Positions 17,022-24,295 of a stretch of 64,000 nt of DNA are shown here, piece by piece. The DNA lies in contig NZ_WTLI01000002.1 in the NCBI RefSeq assembly GCF_011421635.1, positions 124,347 through 188,346 of the forward strand, given 5' to 3'. Origin of the DNA: Paenibacillus turpanensis (GTDB lineage Bacteria; Bacillota; Bacilli; Paenibacillales; YIM-B00363). Made by a program: the position numbers and the translations under genes. The stretch's first letter is position 1. Each line of letters starts with the position of its first letter. The notes under the pieces were generated by a model. That model saw only the letters and a program-made list of their open reading frames with translations, searched no databases and was not told where the DNA came from.

Positions 17022-17183
17022 CTAGGAAACTGGTACTGGGCGGTCAGTCGGCTCATCGCCAATGTCCAAGTCGCTTACGGAAACGAAATCGATGTAGGAC
17101 GTTCCTTTTCCTGCCATTGTTTGGCTCATAACCAGAGTTTCAACTACTGGTGCTTGCCATTCTTTTTTAGCACGGTTCTCCAT
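17022..17183 (-). CDS. lasso peptide precursor (leader plus 30-residue core)
   Basis: A 53-codon gene with an ideal AAGGAGG site and ATG at 17181-17183. The leader is MENRAKKEWQAPVVETLVM followed by SQTM: it contains the WxxP motif at 9-12 bound by B1 proteins and the conserved Thr at position -2. The core begins AGKGTSYID, so Ala1 and Asp9 would close a nine-residue macrolactam ring; no acidic residue occurs earlier. The remaining tail is acidic (four Asp and one Glu after the ring) and ends RPVPVS, giving a C-terminal Ser for the kinase. Paeninodin has the same ring plan (AGPGTSTPD). The 30-residue core is longer than most lasso peptides. A core starting at the following Gly (eight-residue ring) is possible but puts Thr at -3. 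Confidence 0.93.
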   Translation of the reverse strand: MENRAKKEWQAPVVETLVMSQTMAGKGTSYIDFVSVSDLDIGDEPTDRPVPVS

Positions 17184-17218
17184 TCTCTCTCACCTCCTTA
17201 TTTAATATCCATCCATTT

Positions 17219-19159
17219 TCAAAGAATGATTTTTTGTAAAAAACGATACATGATAACGCTGCGCATGAGCAGCCGGATCTCCGGGTGAAACGCTTGATCC
17301 GGTCGCGGCACGTCACCTGCGTATGCCATCGCCGAACGAATCCGCTGAACATCCATCAGCTCACTTGCGATCGAATCTCGGCATAGACGGTTTAATTCCG
17401 CCATAAATTCAGGCCAGTCAGGCAGCATTCGATGCACCCAATCTGCACCTTGAACGCCGCGAATTCGCTGATTAAGCCGAACACTATCCGGCAAATATTG
17501 CTTCGTAGCTCTTCGGATCAAGGAGCGGTCATACCCTCCCTGAACATACTGCTCAACGGGAACAGACAAGCAGAAGCGAACGACCTTTGGATCGAAGGTC
17601 GGATCACGTTCAAGTACACCGTAACGCAGTGACAGCTTCGTCGCCTTTGTCCCCCCCAAATTAGCTATCGCCAGGTTTTGGAATCGGCGAAGCCTTGAAA
17701 TGGATGCACTACTGGACGAATCCATAGGATTAAACGGATGTGCACGAAGCCGCTCCATCACTTTGGTCCTCCGCGCAAATGCGGGGTTGATCATGACCGG
17801 CATATCTGCGATTTTCTTCTGGGCCGGCGCATGAGCTGCAAATGCCGGCATCGCTTGTTTGCTAATGATAGACAGCAATCTCGACCTGCGAATCCCCCTG
17901 TACCTGCTATAGAGCTGCAGCTCCTTCGCCAAGCGAAACCACTGCAGTTTCTTCAACAGCTGCGAGTAATAATCGATAACCGGTCCCCAGGATACCGTAT
18001 GGTTTCCCTGGGCCCCCGTTAATAACACGCCGATTCCGTCCTGCTGCGCTTTTTCAAAAATCCCTTTAATCCAAAAGGAGTTTTCAAAAAATTTGTAGGG
18101 CATTTCCAAAATATCAAGCCATTCGTCAATCTCCGAAAAAGGATGCTTATCCCGAAAGTCCAAATAATGGTCATGAATGCCGCCGACATGCTGAACGATT
18201 TCCTTTATGTATGGCGTTTCGTTCGCAAGCCTGGAACGCGGGGTCCAATCGGCGAAATCATTTGCCGGAACATAGCTGTATGTATAGAGCGGCTTTCCTT
18301 GTTTCTTCAGTTCCTCTGCCGCAAAGCTTGTCACTGCCCCTGAATCGAGACCGCCACTGAGCGTCGTTCCTACTTTTTTGATGGTGCGCGCTCTGCATCG
18401 CACGGCCTGACCGAAGACCTCACGAAAAGCTTCCTCATATTCTTCATTCGAAGATAGATGAAGGGGCTCGATCTGCTCAATAGCATCATATTGGCGGCAC
18501 ACAAACCTTCCATCCACCACCGTGAAGCAATGGGCGGGCGGGATCTGCTGAATGTTTTTGTAGACCGTTGCGGATGCATCCGTACATTCCATCATTACCG
18601 GAATAGCCAGGTATTCGGCCAGCCATTGCTCATTCATGACAACAGTTTCCCCGGTCAGCTTCAGTAAGGGTTGCATTACTGAACAAAATGAAAAGCTCTT
18701 CGGATTTTGCACATAGTACAGCGTTCGGTTCCCAAAAAAATCCCGTGCACCAAACAGTTTTCTTTGCCTGGAATCCCAAATTACAAACGCGAAATCACCG
18801 TGTAAATATGTCGGCAGCGCCTCTCCCCACCGATCAAAGGCTAGAAGTATCAGCTCCGCATCGCCCATTTGACTTCTTAAAGCTGAATCGACATCCAGCA
18901 GGCGAAATAATTCCTCACGGTTATCAAGCACGACGTCCGCGGCAATAATTCTTCCCGTGGCCGAATCCTCAAATGGAATCGGTTCATGCATGGATTCCGG
19001 AGTAAGCCACAGTGATCTGCAGCCTAAAAATAACGAGCCTCTGTTCAGCATTCGAGTTTCATCTGCAGTATATTGGCGCATAGCCTCCATTACATTTCGA
19101 CAGACATCCGGTTCAATGACCTCACCCGTATGCTGTACAATCCCTACAATGGCGCTCAT
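17219..19159 (-). CDS. lasso cyclase (asparagine-synthetase-like)
   Basis: Protein of 646 residues. The N-terminal glutamine amidotransferase-like domain begins MSAIVGIV and lacks the catalytic Cys of true asparagine synthetases, which is usual in lasso cyclases. The C-terminal domain has the PPi-loop SGGLDS at 268-273. It adenylates the ring Asp of the core and lets the N-terminal amine attack it to form the macrolactam. It overlaps the sulfotransferase gene by 4 bp (ATGA) and ends 35 bases before the precursor gene. Length agrees with known cyclases. Confidence 0.93.
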   Translation of the reverse strand: MSAIVGIVQHTGEVIEPDVCRNVMEAMRQYTADETRMLNRGSLFLGCRSLWLTPESMHEPIPFEDSATGRIIAADVVLDNREELFRLLDVDSALRSQMGDAELILLAFDRWGEALPTYLHGDFAFVIWDSRQRKLFGARDFFGNRTLYYVQNPKSFSFCSVMQPLLKLTGETVVMNEQWLAEYLAIPVMMECTDASATVYKNIQQIPPAHCFTVVDGRFVCRQYDAIEQIEPLHLSSNEEYEEAFREVFGQAVRCRARTIKKVGTTLSGGLDSGAVTSFAAEELKKQGKPLYTYSYVPANDFADWTPRSRLANETPYIKEIVQHVGGIHDHYLDFRDKHPFSEIDEWLDILEMPYKFFENSFWIKGIFEKAQQDGIGVLLTGAQGNHTVSWGPVIDYYSQLLKKLQWFRLAKELQLYSRYRGIRRSRLLSIISKQAMPAFAAHAPAQKKIADMPVMINPAFARRTKVMERLRAHPFNPMDSSSSASISRLRRFQNLAIANLGGTKATKLSLRYGVLERDPTFDPKVVRFCLSVPVEQYVQGGYDRSLIRRATKQYLPDSVRLNQRIRGVQGADWVHRMLPDWPEFMAELNRLCRDSIASELMDVQRIRSAMAYAGDVPRPDQAFHPEIRLLMRSVIMYRFLQKIIL

Positions 19160-20409
19160 GTCCGCCTCCCGCTAGGCACCAGATAGGTGGAGGCCCATTT
19201 CGCCATCTGTTTTCCGAATGGAACGATAGCTTTCATTCGGTTCACCTTTCCTCGTAATGCGGATAACTCTTTACGGTAACGCTCCCGCTCTATGTAACAT
19301 TTGTCAAAGCGACGTTCTAACGTCCGAAGCTTTATTTGCAGCTGCAGCAGCTCTGGGTTTACCTGCTGAATAGGCTCCTGCCCCGCGGACAGCTCCGGTT
19401 GCGGAACAACAGTGTTCCCTATAGGTTCCGAACTCAAGCGATAGTTCGGAATCCAATTACATCCCGAGGCCTCCATCAACTGCGCCGCACGCATCGATAG
19501 CAGCTCCTCATTCGGCTGTTTTGTAAAGGTTACACCCGTATAGCGCTCAGCCTCCTCCAGCTGATCCCCATAGCCTAGATCATAGAAAACCTGGGCACCA
19601 ATTGCGCTGCAATACATTTCTACTTCCTCTTTATCCAAGACGTCTTTCCAATTGTTGATCGATTGAAGATGCGGTGCGTCATGCTTTCCAACATAAGGAT
19701 CACCAACCCCCATACTGAAAAATAATTCACTTTTCGCGCTGTCCATAAATTGTCCATACTGTTCAATGCCCTTCTCGTATGGAAGCCCCAAAAATTCGCA
19801 GAGCCGCAACATTTCTTGTTCCGGGTCAGCAGCCAGCCTTTCATACTGCAGACGATAAGCCTGCTCATGAGAGGCTGAAAAATACTGAATATAACGAAAC
19901 AGTCCAACGGTTATATCCGCCATCTTTATATTAAACTGCGAGTCTAGCAGTTTTTGTTTTAGATCAAACGTCTCTCCAGTGTGCCGATTGACCTTCTTAT
20001 AAGAAGCGACAATATCCAACGGGTTCCGCACTAACCATATTCGTTTGGACTTTGGAAAAAGTCGGTCTAAGAATTCTAGCAAATAGTAGTAGCGCGGAGA
20101 CTTATCTACTACCAGTTGTGCACCTTGGCTGCTTTGCAGCAAACCATTATAAACTTGAAGCGAAAAAGCCCTACAGGCTTGTTCATAAATTTCGCTGGTC
20201 ATTACACCATTAAAAAACTGTTTAATAATTCCGGTTCCGCCATACGGCCTGTAGGATGGATGCTGCAGATCGTATAAACTCATCAGAAACCACATTTCCT
20301 GAGTGGCAAAAACCTTAGTGTGATTTTGCAGCATTACGGTAGCAAGTGAGCTCCCGCTGCGGGGGACGCATAGTAAAAAGACTAAATTTTCTCCATTGTT
20401 CTCAACCAT
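19156..20409 (-). CDS. PAPS-dependent sulfotransferase, first gene of the lasso operon
   Basis: Protein of 417 residues. The 5'-phosphosulfate loop CVPRSGSSL lies at 14-22 and the 3'-phosphate motif WLVRNPLDIVAS at 125-136, with Arg128 and Ser136 in place, as in the Sulfotransfer_3 family. DKSPRYYYLLEFLD at 102-115 is also typical. About 70 C-terminal residues are strongly charged and probably coiled coil (LQIKLRTLERRFDKCY onward). It would move sulfate from PAPS to a hydroxyl group. I choose ATG 20407-20409, preceded by GGAGGGG. It is coupled to the cyclase gene by a 4-bp overlap and sits behind an Xre-type operator, so it is part of the lasso operon. Target (ring Tyr7, other hydroxyls, a sugar) is not known. 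Confidence 0.88.
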   Translation of the reverse strand: MVENNGENLVFLLCVPRSGSSLATVMLQNHTKVFATQEMWFLMSLYDLQHPSYRPYGGTGIIKQFFNGVMTSEIYEQACRAFSLQVYNGLLQSSQGAQLVVDKSPRYYYLLEFLDRLFPKSKRIWLVRNPLDIVASYKKVNRHTGETFDLKQKLLDSQFNIKMADITVGLFRYIQYFSASHEQAYRLQYERLAADPEQEMLRLCEFLGLPYEKGIEQYGQFMDSAKSELFFSMGVGDPYVGKHDAPHLQSINNWKDVLDKEEVEMYCSAIGAQVFYDLGYGDQLEEAERYTGVTFTKQPNEELLSMRAAQLMEASGCNWIPNYRLSSEPIGNTVVPQPELSAGQEPIQQVNPELLQLQIKLRTLERRFDKCYIERERYRKELSALRGKVNRMKAIVPFGKQMAKWASTYLVPSGRRT

Positions 20410-20451
20410 CGCGTCTCCCCTCCATTTCCGAAGAATCTTTATCTCAACCAC

Positions 20452-20468
20452 TGATACGTATTGTATCA
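20452..20468. promoter_or_regulatory. Xre-type operator of the lasso peptide operon
   Basis: TGATAC-GTATT-GTATCA is a perfect six-base inverted repeat with a five-base spacer, 43 bases upstream of the sulfotransferase start. On the minus strand it overlaps the likely -10 (TATGAT or TACAAT), so a bound repressor would block transcription. It matches the repeats beside the xre gene. Confidence 0.75.
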
Positions 20469-20730
20469 TAAACTTTTTTTCTTGTAACCGAAAATTTTTG
20501 TTGACTTTTTCACATTCGACATGATTTTTTTGGAAGTAATTTGAAAAGTAGCATTTTCATCTCTTGACAGATCCTTTTTCTTGTATTTTCAGTATCGAAA
20601 AATAGGATATTTGGAGGAATGCATAGAAGAATCTCATATACGAAAACGAAAAATCCACAAAAACCAAGTTACAAACCGTATCAAAAATAAGGACTTTTGA
20701 AGTATTGTTTTTGTATCATTGAAGAAGAAA

Positions 20731-20756
20731 GAGCCTAAAGCTTTTGCTTTAGGCTC
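20731..20756 (-). terminator. terminator of the fabH-Nudix unit
   Basis: GAGCCTAAAGC-TTTT-GCTTTAGGCTC is a perfect 11-pair stem. On the minus strand it is followed by TTTCTTCTTC, which fits termination of transcripts coming from fabH and the Nudix gene. Confidence 0.85.
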
Positions 20757-20805
20757 CCTGGACAGTAAGAGTAACAATATATTTACTTAGAAGCATCGTT
20801 TTCAT

Positions 20806-21253
20806 TTATATATTTGGAAAGCTGCGTTCAATAATCACTCGATGAGGCGGCAAAATATTACGGGGTAAGCTATCTAATGGGGAAAAAGGATAACGCGAGA
20901 CTTTCCTCGTCCATTTGAATGGAACCATCATATTCTTTGCACTGGTAAATTGCAGTTAAAGAATACACCTCATCACCATTAGGATACAGGATGTAGTTTT
21001 CTTTCCCCCCGAATAAATCGACAAGTTCGAGCTTGCGAACAGCAAGCCCCGTCTCTTCCCTCACTTCACGCTTCGCCGCTTCGTCCGGCTTCTCTCCGAT
21101 TTCCATATAACCGGCTGGAAGACCCCAATCCCTCGTGTCTGCACGGTGCTGCATAAGCAGCTGCCCCTCTTCATTCAAGATTAGGACGGCCACACCCGCC
21201 AGAAGCAGCGGCCTGCTACCAACCAATGCCCTTATTTCCTTAACATAATCCAA
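20806..21253 (-). pseudogene. Nudix hydrolase with C-terminal frameshift
   Basis: The intact frame 20870-21253 encodes 127 residues with a complete Nudix box: GYMEIGEKPDEAAKREVREE then TGL. Such enzymes hydrolyse nucleoside diphosphate derivatives using a metal bound by the box glutamates. The frame stops at FFPIR, but the next frame continues as LDSLPRNILPPHRVIIERSF to a stop at 20806, exactly the ending expected for this subfamily (FFPLDELPxNIxPPxR). The shift maps to a run of four G/C at 20879-20882, consistent with one extra base. It is either a real truncation of 24 residues or a sequencing error; the catalytic box is unaffected, so activity is possible. It follows fabH by 14 bases. Confidence 0.8.
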
Positions 21254-21267
21254 AACAGCCCACCTCC

Positions 21268-22278
21268 TTAACCTATAATGTCTTCAGCTACTGAACCGTC
21301 TAGCTGCAGAGTGAACAGGGCTGCAGCTTGAGTTAATCCTGAACCAAAGCCATAAAGCAGCACGGTTTGGCCGTTTCGCACCCTTCCCTGCCGGATTCCA
21401 AGATCGAGTGCCAATGGTATGGAAGCTGCGGAAGTGTTTCCGTAATACTCTAGACTGTACAGCACCTTTTCCATAGATAAGCCGAGTTTCTCTGCGATTG
21501 GTTCAATCATTCGTAAGTTTGCACTGTGCGGAACAAACCAGTCCACTGCATCCATTGACATTTCCGCATTCGTCAGGAGGCGGCGAACTCCTTCAGGTAC
21601 ATTACGAACCGCCCACCGAAATACCTCCCTCCCATTTTGCACAATTTTTTGCGTGCCTACAAGCGGTACACCGTTCACCTCATTTCTAAGCCCCGTACGA
21701 TAAACATGCTGTGCGCCGCCGCCATCGCTGGAATAAGAAGATGCGAGCACTCCCAGGCTGGAATCATCACTCTCCACCATAACGGCCCCTGCTCCGTCAC
21801 CGAATAAAATACATGTTGTTCGATCCGTATAATCCGTTGCTTTTGATAAGGCATCTGCACCTACAACAAGGATCTTCCGATGAACGCCTGATGCTACAAG
21901 AGCGCTCGCAGTATTGACTGCATATACAAAGCCTGCACAAGCCGCACTTAGGTCGATGCATCCGGCGTCTGATGATATTCCTAGTTGGTGCTGGAGCAGA
22001 CAAGCAACACTGGGAAAAGAAAAATCTGGAGTACCTGTGGCGACGATTACCATATCCACATCATCCATTTTTTTATCATAGCGGCGCATCAGATCCTTAA
22101 CGGCAGCTGCACAAAGATCGCTGGTGAATTCATCAGGCCTTGAAACACGCCGCTCCCGAATTCCCGTACGCTGCACGATCCACTCGTCACTAGTGTCAAC
22201 CATCTGCTCTAGGTCATAATTGGTTATTCTTTTTTCCGGAACATAGGTGCCAATAGCCGTTATTCTTGATCCTTTCAT
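21268..22278 (-). CDS. fabH: beta-ketoacyl-ACP synthase III
   Basis: Condenses acetyl- or branched acyl-CoA with malonyl-ACP to start fatty acid synthesis in the cytoplasm. The 336 residues contain the complete Cys-His-Asn triad: Cys in SAACAGF, His in WFVPHSANLRM and Asn in YYGNTSAAS, plus the family motifs NYDLEQMVDTSDEWI and RTGIRERR. GGAGG precedes the ATG. It is not next to fabF or other fab genes, so it is probably an additional copy, like FabHB in Bacillus. A FapR-like palindrome lies 26 bases upstream. Production of a starter unit for a specialised product is possible but there are no other biosynthetic genes of that type here. Confidence 0.93.
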   Translation of the reverse strand: MKGSRITAIGTYVPEKRITNYDLEQMVDTSDEWIVQRTGIRERRVSRPDEFTSDLCAAAVKDLMRRYDKKMDDVDMVIVATGTPDFSFPSVACLLQHQLGISSDAGCIDLSAACAGFVYAVNTASALVASGVHRKILVVGADALSKATDYTDRTTCILFGDGAGAVMVESDDSSLGVLASSYSSDGGGAQHVYRTGLRNEVNGVPLVGTQKIVQNGREVFRWAVRNVPEGVRRLLTNAEMSMDAVDWFVPHSANLRMIEPIAEKLGLSMEKVLYSLEYYGNTSAASIPLALDLGIRQGRVRNGQTVLLYGFGSGLTQAAALFTLQLDGSVAEDIIG

Positions 22279-22303
22279 AACACACCTCCGATTAGCATTA
22301 AGT

Positions 22304-22322
22304 ATTAGTATCTGGTACTAAT
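22304..22322. promoter_or_regulatory. FapR-like operator of fabH
   Basis: ATTAGTATCTGGTACTAAT is a near-perfect palindrome and closely resembles the FapR operator of Bacillus (TTAGTACC-like half sites). FapR represses fatty acid and phospholipid genes, including fabH, and is released by malonyl-CoA. Placement just upstream of fabH supports the reading. Confidence 0.75.
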
Positions 22323-22356
22323 TTATTACAAAAAAATAGTGAAGTCAATAAATGGT

Positions 22357-22392
22357 TTGCATTACCGCCCTGTTTTGATACAATATGTAACA
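22357..22392 (+). promoter_or_regulatory. promoter of the acyltransferase gene with Xre-type operator
   Basis: TTGCAT at 22357-22362 and TACAAT at 22379-22384 are 16 bases apart. The -10 lies inside TGATAC-AATAT-GTAACA (22376-22392), which has the same arms and spacer as the operators near xre, with one mismatch. Repression by the Xre protein is inferred. Confidence 0.62.
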
Positions 22393-22412
22393 AAAAAGAG
22401 GAGTGTAAAAAA

Positions 22413-23411
22413 GTGGAGAAAACCCGTGAAATTTGGATAGATTTCGCGAAAGGTTTAAGCATTATTCTGGTTGTCATGGGACATTCAGGCGACGGGCTGG
22501 TTGATCATTACTTAGGATGGTTTCGTATTCCGTTCTTCTTCATTGTGAGTGGATTTTTATTTAAAGCAATTAGTAGGGAAACATTTCCTTCTTGGTCAAA
22601 AAAACGTGTGCAGCAGCTCATTGTTCCCTATATCGCCTATGGTATTTCCACAGCATTGATTATCTTTATAGTAAATGGCGCTGACATCATGGGATTCGGA
22701 AAAAACCTTATGAAATTAGCATACGGCGGTCAAGTTCTCAAAGGAGAGTTTGGCGTTTACTGGTTCATAACATGCTTACTGATTACCCAAGTATTGTTTG
22801 GATTCCTATCTCGTTTCTCACTCAAAACTGAAGTTACAATCATAGCTTTCCTTTATGTGATATCTCATTCTTTTAATTGGACTCAATATCTTATTCCATG
22901 GAATGTTGACTCCGTGTTTTTAACCATCATTTATTACGCTATAGGTTACCATTCGAAGGAACTTTTAATTTCTCTTATTAAGAAACCAATGATCGTTATC
23001 GCTTCATTCCTTCTTTCAGCCCTCTTTGTTGCATTAGATTATTCTAAGGCATTACCGTTCACACTTGACATTAAATATAATATTCATTCTTACCCTGTCT
23101 TAGACATCATCATTCCTCTTTCCTTAGTTTTTGCGATTCTTGTCTGCTGTTACTATATTTCTAAAGTTGTTCCCTTCCGCTTTAACCCGATTGCAAGATT
23201 AGGAACAATGACAATAACTATAATGTATCTCCATATTCTTACTAACATTGCGATTAAAAAAATCTTTAATGTCGAATACGGGTTCATTACTTATACAGTA
23301 CTAGGTGTAACGATTCCCTTATTGGCTCACTTAATCATAAAAAACATACCACTTGCTTCCAAATATTTTATTGGCACTAATAACAAACCTGTTGTCTCAC
23401 GTGCAAGTTAA
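22413..23411 (+). CDS. membrane acyltransferase (acyltransferase 3 family)
   Basis: Polytopic membrane protein of 332 residues with about ten helices. The N-terminus has the family signature REIWIDFAKGLSIILVVMGH, with the catalytic-type His, and WFRIPFFFIVSGFLF with the conserved FF/SG block. Family members O-acylate polysaccharides, peptidoglycan or specialised metabolites at the membrane. GTG start, with AGAGGAG about nine bases upstream. It is monocistronic, ends in a bidirectional terminator and carries an Xre-type operator over its promoter. Acetylation of the nearby exopolysaccharide is the simplest role; the lasso peptide or a sugar on it is another option. Confidence 0.88.
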   Translation: MEKTREIWIDFAKGLSIILVVMGHSGDGLVDHYLGWFRIPFFFIVSGFLFKAISRETFPSWSKKRVQQLIVPYIAYGISTALIIFIVNGADIMGFGKNLMKLAYGGQVLKGEFGVYWFITCLLITQVLFGFLSRFSLKTEVTIIAFLYVISHSFNWTQYLIPWNVDSVFLTIIYYAIGYHSKELLISLIKKPMIVIASFLLSALFVALDYSKALPFTLDIKYNIHSYPVLDIIIPLSLVFAILVCCYYISKVVPFRFNPIARLGTMTITIMYLHILTNIAIKKIFNVEYGFITYTVLGVTIPLLAHLIIKNIPLASKYFIGTNNKPVVSRAS

Positions 23412-23436
23412 TCCTATATAATTACTAACATAATAA

Positions 23437-23477
23437 GAGCGGCATTCTACACATTGTTCGTGTTAGAACTGCCGCTC
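23437..23477. terminator. bidirectional terminator
   Basis: GAGCGGCA pairs with TGCCGCTC around an inner stem (TTCTA/TAGAA). It sits between the convergent acyltransferase and kinase-like genes and is T-rich on both sides. Confidence 0.8.
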
Positions 23478-23510
23478 ATTTTGATGCAAACCTAAAAAAA
23501 CCGCCAGTAT

Positions 23511-24155
23511 TTATTTTCTGCGTCGGAATAGCAGTGCAAGCCCTTTATAAAACCGCTTAATCGCTTCCAATACCCATACCGGAACTTTCCTACCGCGTAA
23601 GTAAGGGTATATGAAACGATATCCCCAGAGCAGATGCTCCCAGCGCTGATCATTGCCGGGACGTGCATACTCCGATACATCAATTACTTTTCCTCTACCC
23701 TGCTGCAGCAGTACATTTTTCAAATGAATATCTCTAGGGTTTAAGCCTATAGAACGGGTATACCGCCTGGCCTCCTCCACGTCTTGAATCGCTTGCTCCG
23801 GCACTTCAATCCCTTCAACAAGACAATCAAAGAGCGTAATTCCTTCCTCATAACTTAGTACAATATAATTACTCCCTTTTCCATACAATGCAGGGAAGTA
23901 AGGGGATTTTCCTAATCGAAGATATACACTCTCTTCCGTTTCTTTTTTAACCGTCGCCTGGGAAGAGTACACTTTAAATACAACGTCTGTGAGCTCTCTA
24001 TGACGGAAGACAGCCGCGTCCGTACCAACCCCCACACACTCGAATCCTGGAGCCGTTCCTTCAATTTTTACCGGCCCATTCCATCGGCTTCCCCTGATTT
24101 TTATATGTGATAACGCCAGTGCGGCTCTTTCCCATTCAATTCGTATCATGTTCAC
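23511..24155 (-). CDS. serine/threonine protein kinase-like protein (YrzF type)
   Basis: Compact kinase-like protein of 214 residues. VGVGTDAAVFRH stands for the glycine-rich loop, VVFKVY carries the ATP-binding Lys, NPRDIHLKNVLL is the catalytic loop with the Asp and Asn, and VIDVSEY replaces the DFG motif. This is the reduced fold of Bacillus YrzF-like kinases. No membrane segment is seen. It is a single-gene unit between two convergent or divergent neighbours. Substrate unknown. Confidence 0.8.
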   Translation of the reverse strand: MNMIRIEWERAALALSHIKIRGSRWNGPVKIEGTAPGFECVGVGTDAAVFRHRELTDVVFKVYSSQATVKKETEESVYLRLGKSPYFPALYGKGSNYIVLSYEEGITLFDCLVEGIEVPEQAIQDVEEARRYTRSIGLNPRDIHLKNVLLQQGRGKVIDVSEYARPGNDQRWEHLLWGYRFIYPYLRGRKVPVWVLEAIKRFYKGLALLFRRRK

Positions 24156-24295
24156 CCCCGAGAAACGTGCGGGAACTCCGCTAGTTATTCTGATAGTAAG
24201 CCGGTAAAGATGTCAATTTATAAAAAGGAGATCGTTACGCAATAGAGAATATCCTTATATTGTTTATTTAGAGAAACAAATTAGGGGTTGTAGTT

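Larger units (their letters stand above)
20410..20805. other. promoter and terminator region upstream of the lasso operon
   Basis: This 396-base AT-rich gap holds the lasso operon promoter and operator (20452-20468), a second weaker operator-like repeat (AGTTAC-AAACC-GTATCA at 20667-20683, 10 of 12 arm positions), and the terminator of the Nudix/fabH unit (20731-20756). No convincing gene is present. Confidence 0.55.

Noticed and set aside
17219..19159. Missing catalytic Cys in the glutaminase domain of the asparagine-synthetase-like protein
   Set aside because: This is normal for lasso cyclases, which do not use glutamine as an ammonia donor, so it is not an anomaly.
20619..20690. 23-codon frame after GGAGGA in the gap upstream of the lasso operon
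   Set aside because: The GGAGG is only one base from the ATG, too close for initiation, and the frame is short and lysine-rich as expected in AT-rich DNA.
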